Source: Plantago major
Taxonomy: Eukaryota; Streptophyta; Magnoliopsida; Lamiales; Plantaginaceae
Length of the DNA: 64,000 bases
Assembly: GCA_026545765.1 (NCBI GenBank)
Contig: CM048840.1
Location: 14,946,765-15,010,764 of the forward strand
Direction of reading: 5' to 3'
The notes beneath the pieces are model-generated. The model was not told the DNA's origin. It ran no database searches and saw only the letters and a program-made list of their open reading frames with translations. Below, piece by piece: positions 47,337-58,084 of the stretch. Positions within the stretch are counted from its first letter, which is position 1; each line of letters begins with the position of its first letter. The position numbers and the translations under genes were made by a program.

Positions 47337-47493
47337 ACCCATCATAACTACTAATCCCTCACTCCAACATTTTCTCAGCTTAATCAAAGCTCTTAGCTTC
47401 ATCATCATACCATCAAAAAGCTCATTTTTCATACACTTATTTGCACCAAGAATTGAACTAAAACACCACCAAGGAACTAAATACTTGCTGATC

Positions 47494-47751
47494 ATGGCTT
47501 TCTTTTCAAATTTATTTAGTTGCTTCGTCTCGTCGTCTCCTCGTGTGTCTGATTCAAGCAAACACAACTCCAGTTCTTCACCTTCGAAGAAGCTAAAGAG
47601 TAAAGAAAAATCAATTCGCGCTCCAATTCCAGTTTCTTACCCTTTGAACTCACAAATGTCGCTTATAGGATCATGGACTTGCTACCAAGATTGTACTATG
47701 AGTTTTGCTCTCATAATTTTTTTTATTCTAATGTGTAAATCTTCATTTTAA
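47494..47751 (+). CDS. Small MAFFS-type protein, copy 3, altered C-terminus (85 aa)
   Basis: MAFFSNLFSCFVSSSPRVSD is followed by a Ser/Lys-rich middle and APIPVSYPLNSQMS. Compared with copy 4 (SYFPLNSQMSRL, stop), the F codon is lost by a 3-base deletion, and two bases of GCGC are lost just before the stop. Translation then runs on into a 28-residue hydrophobic tail (SFALIIFFILM). Either this copy has gained a new tail or two bases are missing from the consensus. The start is fixed by alignment with copies 2 and 4. Confidence 0.55.
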   Translation: MAFFSNLFSCFVSSSPRVSDSSKHNSSSSPSKKLKSKEKSIRAPIPVSYPLNSQMSLIGSWTCYQDCTMSFALIIFFILMCKSSF

Positions 47752-49129
47752 TTGTTATTTGAGATGTTAAAACAAATTAGATGTTGTAAATTGTTGATTT
47801 GACAGGTAATTGGTGTTGCTTTGGATAATAAGAAGCTTATATTTGTTTTTTGTTATCGTGGATCAGAGATGTGGTTGCGATATAAACTCACTTTTATAGA
47901 ACTTATATCTTATAAACTTAATAAGTTGCAAAACATTGAAACAAAACATTCTTAAGAATTAATATTATTTATCACATAAAATTAACCATTATATAACAAA
48001 TTTAATAATGTTACAGAACATTGAAAATCACAAAAATAATAGAAATATACAATAACCTTAACTAATTAATCTCACAAAAACCATAACCATTTCAACGAAA
48101 ATCTTAATCACTTGCATAAATGTTGTACATGTAAATAACTCTATCTCATATAAATGTTGTACATGTAAAGAACCTTAATCCATTTCCAAAACAACCTTAA
48201 CAAACAAGAAAGAGTAACATTACCAAAAGGAAATGCAATGCGTATATAAACACCTAGCATATCACTACAAAAACCTTACCCATTAAACAAAGAAGCCTCA
48301 ACAATTTTGTTTTTTTTATAATTTTAAATAATATTTAGTCGAAAGAGTGATGTGTCGTTGACCCGAACAAAAATGCCACCTAAGCATATATATTCACGCA
48401 AAATTGGACCGTCCATGCAAATATTTATAAATTTTGGACTAAAAATCACAAAGGGACAAATGGTGTGTGTTTGTGGCAACTCATTCGTTAAATTGATTAT
48501 TATGTCATTCTCCCTAACTTCTTGATTTGGCCCCGAAAAATACGTTTCTTATTAATAAAGGTTATATATGCAATTTTATAACATTAAAAATTATTTGTAC
48601 ACATATTATTTCTTAAAAAAAATAATTATATTATAAGGGTATTATAGGCAAATTGTATTTTATGAGAATTTTTAATTATTAAAAAATAAATTCAAATCAA
48701 TCCTACCCAAAATTATTGGAAAAATGACTTCGAACCAAAGTTGATGGATCAGATTCAATTCAATGCCACGTGGCAAGTATCTAACGAAGACATGCATTCA
48801 AATCGGTACAAAGTCGGCCAGAAAATATAAAAGCCCAACTATCATGGGCAGAGTTTATGGACATAAATGGAGCTTTGAGTATTTTTTGTATCCTCTAACT
48901 TAATTATGACAAACTCATATTATGTTTTTTTCTTTAAAAATAGTTCCTTTATTCACACTGTCAAAAATACTATACATCTCAGCATGATCTGGTAGGTGAA
49001 CAACCTGCCTAGTTGTTCCCTCCGATAGTTCTTTATATAAACATGCGCTAAGCCATTCAAGGCCGAAGACCACACCTTAGTTATAATTAATCATACGTAC
49101 ATGGTACATGAGTTTGGAGTGGGGGAACT

Positions 49130-49475
49130 ACTTTAAGCGGCAGGAACTAGCTACGTGCGAGAAGGTATCTTGCCAAGTTAGCTTCCGGTAGATAACGGAG
49201 TTTCGGATCCACAAAATTTTGAGCCAAATGGCGAATATCAAGCACTAGTGCATTAAATGCGTTAAACAATGCCAAATCCTGCATAAACAATGAAACACAT
49301 AAAGAATCGACGTTTTAGTAAATGTAAAATATGCAAAGACACATCAAATTGTAACGAATGGCCCAAAGTTCGGAATGTATTGTTATCCGATATGTCAATA
49401 GTGTCTAATTTTCCCCAAGGAGCTTGGATAAAACCACTCTGTGTAGTACCAAAAAATGCAACCAAGTCCACTATG
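49130..49475 (-). other. Unrecognised minus-strand frame, possible RNase H-like remnant
   Basis: The minus strand reads FFGTTQSGFIQAPWGKLDTI, then after a plausible acceptor (TTTATGCAG|GATTTGG near 49275) ALVLDIRHLAQNF, RYLPEANLA and a stop. YLPEAN resembles the 'REAN' closing motif of RVT_3 domains. There is no start, promoter or catalytic Asp, so function is not assigned. It could instead be a fragment of an unrelated host gene. Confidence 0.25.
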
Positions 49476-49514
49476 TCCAGATGAATCTAGAGTTAAAATA
49501 TTTACTAGCTATTC

Positions 49515-49583
49515 AGTCAAACAAGCAAGCAACTCTTAATTAATTATAGAAACAATGTGGAACCATCCTGACAGCCAAGTCAA
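49515..49583 (+). promoter_or_regulatory. Two W-box cores upstream of small-gene copy 4
   Basis: AGTCAA at 49515-49520 and 49578-49583. The first lies in TATTCAGTCAAA, the same context as in copies 1 and 3, although the rest of the upstream sequence has diverged. The TATA box seen in the other copies is replaced here by a CTATACCTGAATACC region. Confidence 0.4.
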
Positions 49584-49829
49584 ATAAAGGTTGATGTTGT
49601 TACACAACCAATCCCATGCTCTTCCTTGCTCATCAAGATGATAATATTGGAAAATTGTTCCCTACACTATACCTGAATACCTGATAATCTACAACTAATC
49701 AGCCATCATAACTACTAATCCTTCACTCCAAAATTTTCTCAGCTTTATCAAGCACTTAGCATCATCAACACTCCCATAAAAAAAGAGCACATTTTTCATA
49801 CAGAAACACCACCAAATACTTGCCGATTG

Positions 49830-50003
49830 ATGGCTTTCTTTTCAAATTTCTTTAGCTGCTTCGCATCTCCTCGCGTATCTGATTCAAGCAGAAACAACTC
49901 CAGTTCTTTGCCTTCCAAGATATCAAAGAGTAAAGAAAAATCAGCTCGAGCACCAATTCCAGTTTCTTACTTCCCTCTGAACTCACAAATGTCGCGCTTA
50001 TAG
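49830..50003 (+). CDS. Small MAFFS/SQMSRL protein, copy 4 (57 aa)
   Basis: The frame is intact: MAFFSNFFSCFASPRVSDSS, then a Ser/Lys-rich middle (SLPSKISKSKEKSARA) and IPVSYFPLNSQMSRL before TAG. It is about as long as copy 2 but outside the 1.7-kb duplication, so it is an older paralogue. Conservation of the C-terminal 15 residues and the MAFFS start against a freely varying middle suggests selection at both ends. The role is unknown. A short secreted or membrane-anchored peptide is one guess, a cytosolic regulator another. Confidence 0.68.
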   Translation: MAFFSNFFSCFASPRVSDSSRNNSSSLPSKISKSKEKSARAPIPVSYFPLNSQMSRL

Positions 50004-50519
50004 TTCTTGATCAATGGACTTGCTTCCAAGATTGTATGAGCTTTGCTCTTGAATGTACTGTAGCTACAGGGGAATATTAAGCTTTCTTTTACGCAGTATT
50101 TCGCCCTAATATTCTTTGCCATTAGAGTCGTGATGTTAGCAATTAGTTATATGTACTGCAATGTACACATGGAAAAGAGATTATGTAATAAAATAATTAC
50201 TTGGATGATATACATGTTTACACAGGTGGCGGAATATACATAGTAAAGAATAAATGAATGAAAAAGAATATGAATCATTTCTCTCGAAAGAACTTGAGCT
50301 TTGCCTGCTGCCAAATAGCCTCAATCTTTCATCAGTCTGGAAACTGAACTCTTATCTTCAAAACCGCCTTCTCCAGCCAAAATGCGACTTCTTAACTTCT
50401 AAGATGTCCTGAATGCTGAAACATGAGGCACCATTTCACTCTTCTAGCAACTTTCTGCCAAATATCACAACTCATTTAACATAATATGTAGTTGCTTGTT
50501 CCACGAATAGTCAATCGAT
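50004..50519. other. Convergent intergenic spacer
   Basis: 3' flanks of small-gene copy 4 and of the minus-strand O-fucosyltransferase gene meet here. It probably holds both 3' untranslated regions; AATAAA-like AATAAAATAA is at 50188. Confidence 0.45.
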
Positions 50520-53005
50520 CTATACTTGTAGTCGGGTAGGAATAGGATGATCTGTAATTGTGTTATTGCACATGCACTCAGGTACAGGATACTTCGTTAC
50601 ATCCCTTCCTGCTTTATTAGTCCTTAACTCGGGCTGCCCCATGGACTCTTGGTGCAAGTCAAGTATGATCTTATTGAACTCAGACTCGGGAAGAGATGAA
50701 TCCATAAAATACGGGAGCATCTGTCTTTTGTTAGGAATGATAGTCTTTTTGTGACCGCCATAGGCCCTGTGACCCTGTTTCAAACAACAATACCTTTCTT
50801 ATTAATATACCGAACTTAGCTTGGGTCATTCTGGATCAAAAGAGTTCATTTTTGGACACTTATCTAGTTGTGAATGAATATGGATACATGAGAAAGAAGA
50901 AAGAAGAAAGATTAAATACCTGGATTGCATGGCCCATATTTCCACCATGAGACGCCATGAATACGTCACTTCTCTCAGATACTATATAATCAATAGCAGC
51001 CATAAGTGAAGCCTTCTTCGAGAATGTCTCGAGCTCTCCTGGTAATGCAAGGTCCTCCTTGTTGTAGAAATGAGGAAATTCTCTTATCAATGGAAGCAAG
51101 GCTTCTTTTCCACCCAATGGGATTCCTCCCTTAATAAATCCTTGCACTTTTGGGTGCTCCCAATGCTTTGAGCAACCTGGATACACATTTCATACTAGTT
51201 CAGAAACTATAGTACATAGAATTTATAGTTAACACCGGTTATTTGTTTGTTGAGATGCCGAAGGATCATTATTTTCTAATTAAATATCCTATACCCCATA
51301 TTATGTCCTACTAATGATTATTGGAATCTAATTTCTTCAACAACTTAAAAGCTCACCTTGCAACTTCCAAGGCATTCAAGGGGCAAAGACCAGCAAGTTT
51401 CCTGTCATGGTAGGTCATATTGGACCGGGAAGTCAAGAGCTCTGGACGTGTCTTTCTCTCATTATGGATCATCTCATCATAATTGGGAGTCAGACCAGGA
51501 AGACATCCTGTCCTTACCCATACATCCTTTTCCATCCTGAGATGAAGGGCAAGATAAGGTCCCTTGCTACTCATTCTCTCAGACAGCCTGTTCCCAAGTT
51601 CGTTGATACGTGGGGCAAACTTCAGAGCATGAAACGCAACCTGCAAGTACAAATGTATTAGACTAAGCAATAGGCCGAATCAATATTTGTAGTGCTCAAA
51701 GAATTTGTTGCATTGTTATACAAATACAATGCAACACGAAGAAATTCATTGTAATAGTATACATACAATGGATAAACGAAAGATTGTCAAAGGTTTGCAG
51801 GACAATAACAAGAATACAACAGAAATAAGGTGTCAAATATACCTTGCAGCGAAGCTTTTGAAGATCAGAAGGAAGATCCTTAGATAGCCTCGAGTCAAGA
51901 CCACGCACTAGCAATACACCATCTCTTCTCATCTGCAGGACGAAAAGTAGCATGAGCAAGACTGTCACAAAAAAATACTAGAGCTAGACAAGTTACATGA
52001 TGGACGAAACGCAATTTCACCATCATACCAGCTTGAGGTAACGTGAGCGAATCCACTCAGGGGAAACATGAAGGGGAGTCCTCTTCTCCTCTACCGGCCT
52101 AGTCATCAAATGGGTCGATGGAAGTGATGAAACTATCCGTACATCATTCGCTAAGACATTCTTGAAATGCTCCAAATCGAATATATCAGCAAACTCACTG
52201 CACCAATCACAAGGGAACAGAACAACTTTCACAATTCATTCAACCATTTTCTACTCTACAAATTTTCATTAAAGGAACTCGTCAGAACCAGAGTTTCATC
52301 ATAACTGTATCACAAACATACCTAAACTAACAACACAGTCAAGAAACATAACTGAACCAGATATAATTCAAGTCCAAAAAAGAGCATCTTCATAAGAATT
52401 CAAGAAATGCTAAAAGAGAAGAGAACAAACCTCTCATCACCCCAAATAACATTAACTTGCAAAATAGGCACAACAAGAGCAGCACCAAGAATCCTAGCAA
52501 TAACCACAGCATCAACAATCTGATTCCTCTGCTGATTCATTCCACCAGAAACCACCACCATCAGATAATTAGTCCTACCCTTGTTCATATTCCCAATCTC
52601 ACTCCTATACTTCCCACTGAAATCCAAACACTGTCTATACCCTAACCCATCAGGCTGCTTCCAAAACTCTTCCTTTTCACCATTTCGATCAACATTCAGC
52701 TGAGTACTCAACAACCCACCTGAAATCTTTGTCTTTTGTTCCGAAAGAGAACATGGGTTTTGCGTGAAAGGCACTAAATTGAACCATAGCTTCAACATCC
52801 ACAAGAAACCCAGTACCAATACCAATAAGAGTAGAAACCTAGGGCTCCTGGCCAAAAGTCTGAAATTTGAGGAATGGTGCTGCTTTTTCTTGGGGGGAAG
52901 TAGCAGGGAGTCTAATGAAGCTTGTGAGAAGGAGTCGAGAACTGCAGATGGATCTGAAACACATCTCTGGTGATGGGTTTTCTTGTTGCTCTTTGAAACT
53001 GCCAT
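50520..53005 (-). CDS. O-fucosyltransferase family protein (GT65/GT106-like), six exons, one frame break
   Basis: Exons on the minus strand are 53005-52431, 52197-52029, 51932-51843, 51640-51357, 51176-50920 and 50774-50520; every intron is GT-AG. The predicted product is about 543 residues. Its cytosolic N-terminus is followed by a signal anchor near residues 55-73 (FLLLLVLVLGFLWMLKLWF), as in Golgi type II glycosyltransferases. The core has GGMNQQRNQIVDAVVIARIL, the GDP-sugar-binding LALHLRMEKDV, YWxGG-type PLGGKEALLPL, SDVFMASHGGNMGHA and GRDVTKYPVPECMC. The plant family acts on cell-wall or protein glycans; the substrate here is unknown. In exon 5 the frame runs RLLKALGAPKSARIY, meets TAA, and resumes two bases out as KGGIPLGG. 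Two bases appear lost near 51131-51134. ATG at 53005 is the first in frame. Confidence 0.9.
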
Positions 53006-53282
53006 TATTATCTCATTCAAGAAACATACAGAAAATTGAAATCCAAGTACTGCAAGAAATCTGAAACACTAGATGAATTGAATTGAAGAATAAATGTTAT
53101 TGATTGGTTTGAGGATTGGGTTTAGGGAGAAGAAGTAGTAAATGATGAATCAATGCGCGTTGAGATTTGTTTATTACAGAGAGTGGGTAGTTTAAGCTAA
53201 TGAAATGAGAGTCAGAGAAGGTGGCTCAATGTCGGAGATTAAGATTTTTAGTGAGGGTTACGAGGAAAGTATGTCTTTGTGG

Positions 53283-53290
53283 TATTTATA
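53283..53290 (-). promoter_or_regulatory. TATA box of the O-fucosyltransferase gene
   Basis: The minus strand reads CACTATAAATACCAC, 278-285 bases before the ATG. This implies a leader of roughly 250 bases, plausible for this family. Confidence 0.6.
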
Positions 53291-53435
53291 GTGATTCTTG
53301 CATGTGATTTTAATTCTAAACTTTGTAATTATCTAGCAAGTGGATTCAGGTTTAGAATGAATGACAAGGATGTTTATTAAAGTTCTCTTTTTCTTTTTAA
53401 TTATTAATTTGTGTAATACATGGATTAAAATTTTA

Positions 53436-53600
53436 CTCCCTCCGGTCACAACCTTCCTAAGTAAAATTTTTTTCCGAATTTAGACCGTAAATTATACGCA
53501 AAAAAGTATAAAACAAAGTTATATTAATAAAATATATTTAATTTATTTTCATAATATAATTTTACTATATTTTTTTGTCGTGTAGTTTACAGTAATTCTG
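53436..53600 (+). mobile_element. Partial Stowaway-like MITE
   Basis: TACTCCCTCCGGTCACAACC is a typical left end, but no matching GGAGGGAGTA right end follows. Confidence 0.5.
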
Positions 53601-53649
53601 ATCGAATTAGAAAAAATGTATCCTAAAAAGCTTGTAAAAAGAGTAAGTC

Positions 53650-53743
53650 CTATGTTTTAAAAGCGGAGCAGGAGGTTGAAATTGTCCATAAAAAAGGTTC
53701 AATAAGATTGGCCAATTCACCCGGATAGAAATGTATGACGTCG

Positions 53744-53800
<57 letters not shown>

Positions 53801-54210
53801 AAAATGAATAACTAATAAATAGAAACAATATGAATTTTATGTTTGATTTGCGTTATAAAGTGTAAACCCAGGAAACTCAAAATATACATGATTAATTAAT
53901 GCATACCGATGGAAGGATTTTAAGGTTTTTAAAAAAATTTCTTAATTTAAAAAAAAAGCGCACGACTTCATTTAGAAGAAAAAAAGATGCACTTTTTTTT
54001 CTTTTCTACTATTTTTATTCTTGGGTATATAAATTAAATATATTTTATTTAATCTTTTCTTCCTAAATTACATGCGTGAGGTTTAAGCATAAAAAAACGG
54101 ACCGGTTTGGACCGAGTTTCGGTTTTAGGCGACTTAAGGCGGTTTTAGCCCTATTTGGGCCGTTCAATACCGGTTTAGCGGTCCGACCGGCCCCGAATTT
54201 TAAAACATAG
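53650..54210. mobile_element. hAT-type non-autonomous element (561 bp) with 8-bp target duplication
   Basis: The terminal inverted repeat CTATGTTTTAAAA (left) / TTTTAAAACATAG (right) is flanked by the direct repeat AGTAAGTC at 53642-53649 and 54211-54218. An 8-bp duplication is the signature of hAT transposition. The right half is rich in CCGGT/GGTCCG words, common in plant hAT MITEs. It contains the (AT)n microsatellite. No transposase frame. Confidence 0.85.
53747..53796 (+). repeat. (AT)n microsatellite
   Basis: About 24 AT units without interruption, inside the hAT-type element. Likely to vary in length between individuals. Confidence 0.97.
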
Positions 54211-54213
54211 AGT

Positions 54214-54443
54214 AAGTCTCCTGAGAGACAGTCTTTAAATAATTTATATAGAGACGGACCTATATTGTCAAGAAAATCATCGATATTATTAATCAAAACG
54301 TATGTTACCGATATTGGAGTTTTTCATATTACATAAAACATTTAGATTATGATATAGACATTTTGATTAATAATATTGATGGTTTTATTTATAACATAGA
54401 TCATCTCTAAATAAGTTATCTAAATATCGTCTCTCTTGAGAGT
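54214..54443. mobile_element. MITE-like inverted-repeat element
   Basis: TCTCCTGAGAGACAGTCTTTAAATAA at the left mirrors TTATCTAAATATCGTCTCTCTTGAGAG at the right. The interior is itself partly palindromic (GATATTATTAATCAAAACG... and TTGATTAATAATATTGA). The hAT-type element inserted at or beside its left end. Confidence 0.65.
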
Positions 54444-54449
54444 TTGATA

Positions 54450-56800
54450 CTTTGTGTTATTTCATTTGCGTTGATCCTTGATTCCTTTCGTTCTTCCACA
54501 CGTTTAGTTATCTTTTTGTTCGGTTTATCCAATATGTCACTCCCGATCAGGTGTAAAATTAATGTTTGATGTAGCTGTTAATTGAGAAAAGATCACATTT
54601 CAATGATACATCATTTTGAAAGTTGAAGTGTCTGGATTCGAAAGTTATTTTTCAAAAAAGACACAGCTATGATACAATAAACGTACATCAAAATCTATTA
54701 ATGTTCATTTTATCTACATGGGTGTCTCCAGCCTGTTATCGGTTTTTTCATTATATCTACTCACTTTTCATTTATCAAATCAAAACATGTTTTTTTTGTT
54801 ATTTTTATAATTTTACTCGTCTATCATTCGCCAAATGCCTTTTAGTATATTCACTTTCAAACATTTCAAAACTTAATTATCAATCTAACAAAAACAATAT
54901 TGATATCTCAATGTAACCCGCTCTAGGTATAATAATTTTTCTCTATGTCATATAATGTCTAATGATACTTTTTAATGTGTGATAAACAACTATACTATTA
55001 AATGTACTGTATATAAAATATCATGTGCAAGTTACTGCATCATGATTTAATATAGACTAGACGGGCACAATGTACAACTCATTAGAAAAACCAAAGATAA
55101 TAGAAAAACAAATAAAACCATTGTTTCTTCAGCACACACAAGCATTTATGTAACACTACGTGTTTAACCAAGTTTATATAATAAAAGAATTTGCAACAGG
55201 AGGAAAGCGGAAAAGATTAAAAATGACAAATTAAATGAAATGGAGAAAATCATGTAATTAGGACTCAGAGGCATGCATTTATTATTTAAAGAGTAACACA
55301 TGTACATTGTACGCACAAATTCTGTTGAATTAGTAAGATGAGCGGATGAGATTCTGAGATTAATATATTACTTTGAATTTGAATATATGTTTGCCTTTAA
55401 ACTTTGGGCAAATTTCATATGGATTCCCTACAAAAGTACCTTATTACACATTAGTCCCCGAAATTTGAACAATAACAGATTGGTCAATTTTTCACTTTCT
55501 AAGTTCACCTTCTAAAAAATAATTAAAAAAAAACTCACATCTTAATTAATTCAACTTAAACCCTTTATTTTTCAACATTATTTATTTTTTAATAGTTTTT
55601 TAAAAATATTATTTTCGAACTGTATGATTATTAATTTTTTAGTAGTAAATGATCAAACTTATGGATTGTGTTACACGGCAATTTTAAGTCTCGTATTTTT
55701 AAATTTTTATGTTTTTAAAAGAAAAGTTATGTGGACAGTGATAATAATGTTTATTTTAAGAAAAAGACATGATTATTCTCTATTTGAGTTTAACCAATTA
55801 TTGGTTAATCTTTTAAACTAAAATAAAGTAAATTATCAGTAAAAAAAAGAATAGCCAATAATTTCTTAATTTTGTATTATTACATTAATTTTACAACTAA
55901 AATAATAATTTTTTTATTTTAATATCAGCTACCAATTATTTTATAACTTCATTTTACTTTGAGTACATGAAGGGTTATAAAGTACAGTTTCAAAGAGTGC
56001 ATAAGGTTAAAATATAAATAACTGAATTTATTAGATTTTAATAAACAGTTAATCTATAAGTGGTTCAAGTTTTTTAATTATCTGGCTTTATGAATTAATC
56101 CATCCAAGTTAAAGTACAAAAAAAAAAAAAAAATTTGTTCGAACGAATAATGTGTTTTTCTTTCTCATAACATAAAGAAAATAAACATCATGTCATGTTA
56201 ACAAAATTACAAATTTTTTCAGGGGATTAATGTATTATTGTTCAAATATCAGAGACTTTTTTAAAATACGTATATTTTCCAGAGGGATCAGGTGTAATTT
56301 TCCCTTAAATTTTACTTGATCAGTCAAACGTAGAAGAAGAGTTGTTTGTTTTTTTGTATGTAACAACTAACAAAAGAGGTCAATTAAGGTGATGAGTATG
56401 GGAGAAGGAGCCGTGTCTAGTTGGGAAGAAACCAGCTGTTCTGGCAATTAACACTTCATACTTACATGACCTGCCATTCCATTACAGCCTGTACATGTCC
56501 CTTAACTTGTTTCACCAAACATCCATCCACCAGTCCACTAATTCCTTATTAGACTATTAGTCACATAATTATACACATAATTCTCGTGGAATACATCAAT
56601 AAATACTATTGTTTTACTTTAAACGAACCTGATACGAAGAGTCTAGTAATGATTTGTATTACTAATGCTATAATTATACATTCTCCATGTATATATCATT
56701 TTCTTTTCGTTTTTGATATACTCCAATACTCCATGGCATGCATCAGGCAAGACTAGTAGACAAGCTGCAGGCACTGCTCCTACTTGGTGGATTATGAGTT
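54450..56800. other. Intergenic, AT-rich, nothing recognised
   Basis: Open frames up to 97 codons occur, as expected in AT-rich DNA, but they have low-complexity composition and no promoter or splice support. A poly-A run lies at 56118-56132. Confidence 0.5.
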
Positions 56801-57169
56801 GTCAATTTTAAACCACCCCATTTAGCTCACTCCCGAAATAGCTCAAATTTGAAGTTTCCCCAATTGTATTTGTACTACTTCGTATTTGATTGCAAGGTAT
56901 GTTCCCGGACTCACGATCATCCGATACGGTTGATGTGTGTCCGGTGCTCGGACATGGCCATTTCAAGGGGAACAAAACCTTACTTGTGGAGTCTCCCATA
57001 CTCATACATGTGTCCAACTACCGAGTATCCGACAACATGGACATACAAGGGAAATTGAAGAGTCTCTCGTAACATAGATTGCAAGCGTATAAACTATGAA
57101 GTGGGTGTATATATATTGAAACATGAACACTCCTATAATATATAGTTTTTTTTTTTAATTTTCTAGATA

Positions 57170-57380
57170 CATAACCAAGTTAAAGAATTGCTACAGTGTT
57201 GCGTCAATAGATAAAAGTGTATCAATCAGATAGTATCGTCCGAGCACTGTCGAGTTATTTTATAGAATCACCTCTGCCAACAACGCTTTCTACGTCTACA
57301 AGGTTCGAACTCGAAACCTTAATTACGAGAATTGGAGTCCCTCACCATTCGAATCAAGTATCATTTGTAGTAAGCACAGG
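57170..57380 (-). repeat. SINE-like or tRNA-related repeat fragment
   Basis: AAGGTTCGAACTCGAAACCTT contains a perfect RNA polymerase III B-box core (GGTTCGAA), followed by GAGTCCCTCACCATTCGA. A similar string, GGCTCGAACCGAGACCTTAA...AAGTCCCTTACGACTTTAG, lies at 59590-59640. Both look like parts of one dispersed repeat; no full SINE structure was seen. Confidence 0.35.
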
Positions 57381-58084
57381 CAGAGTATTTCTCTTTAGAG
57401 GATATGCTCTGTTCTTTTAATCTGAAAAACTATTAATTTCAGTTTTGTTCAATCTGTTCAGACGAAGATAACTTAGTCTAACTATTATACCCATTTTGGT
57501 TATTCTTTCTTACCAATATAATTTCAGTTTCATTCACGCATTAATCATCAACTAGAAACCAATTTATTTATTTTCATGAATTATTATTTGTCATATGACA
57601 AAAAAGAATGTATTATTACTACGATTTTTGGACGCCTCAATTATTGGTAGAATAGCTTGCCTTTGGACAAAGCTTATCTACAGGTTTGGGCCAAAGCATG
57701 TACAGCTAATCCATTACACAACATTCCACTTTGATCCATTCAATCATTTTCAGTTAGTTAAATTATGAACAAGAGCCTATCATTTCGAGTTATAAGGAGA
57801 CTTTACAATTATTGTAGATTCTCATATTCTGTTTCCAACAATTATTAGGATTCTGAAAACAACATGCAAGATGCATGGTTTTTGTCAACCCCACCCGATT
57901 AAAATTGGACTCTCTTCTTTTTTTCCGAACGGTAAACAATTTTGTAATAGTCCGAGTAAAGTTATCTAAATATATAATAAAAGTGATGACTTATATGATC
58001 AAAGATACATGCCAAATAGGCAAAATATGGTGTGGCGTATACTCTTTTCAATTTCGCAGATTTCGTTCACAAAATTAAATCAAA

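Larger units (their letters stand above)
47124..48850 (+). repeat. 1.7-kb segmental duplication, copy 2
   Basis: Nearly identical to 40484-42208 in the same orientation. It ends GCCCAACTATCATGGGCAGAG and then diverges; copy 1 continues there into the LRR pseudogene. The shared unit includes promoter and gene, so this is how small-gene copies 1 and 3 arose from each other. Confidence 0.92.

Noticed and set aside
53607..53828. Minus-strand frame with a long Tyr-Ile run
   Set aside because: It is the translated (AT)n microsatellite inside the hAT-type element.
54623..54916. 97-codon plus-strand frame
   Set aside because: Low-complexity, AT-driven composition, with no start context, TATA, splice sites or recognisable motif.
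56808..57072. Frames on both strands around CCGGTGCTCGGACATGG
   Set aside because: Inverted-repeat-like words suggest old transposon DNA; frames overlap in opposite directions and have no protein features.
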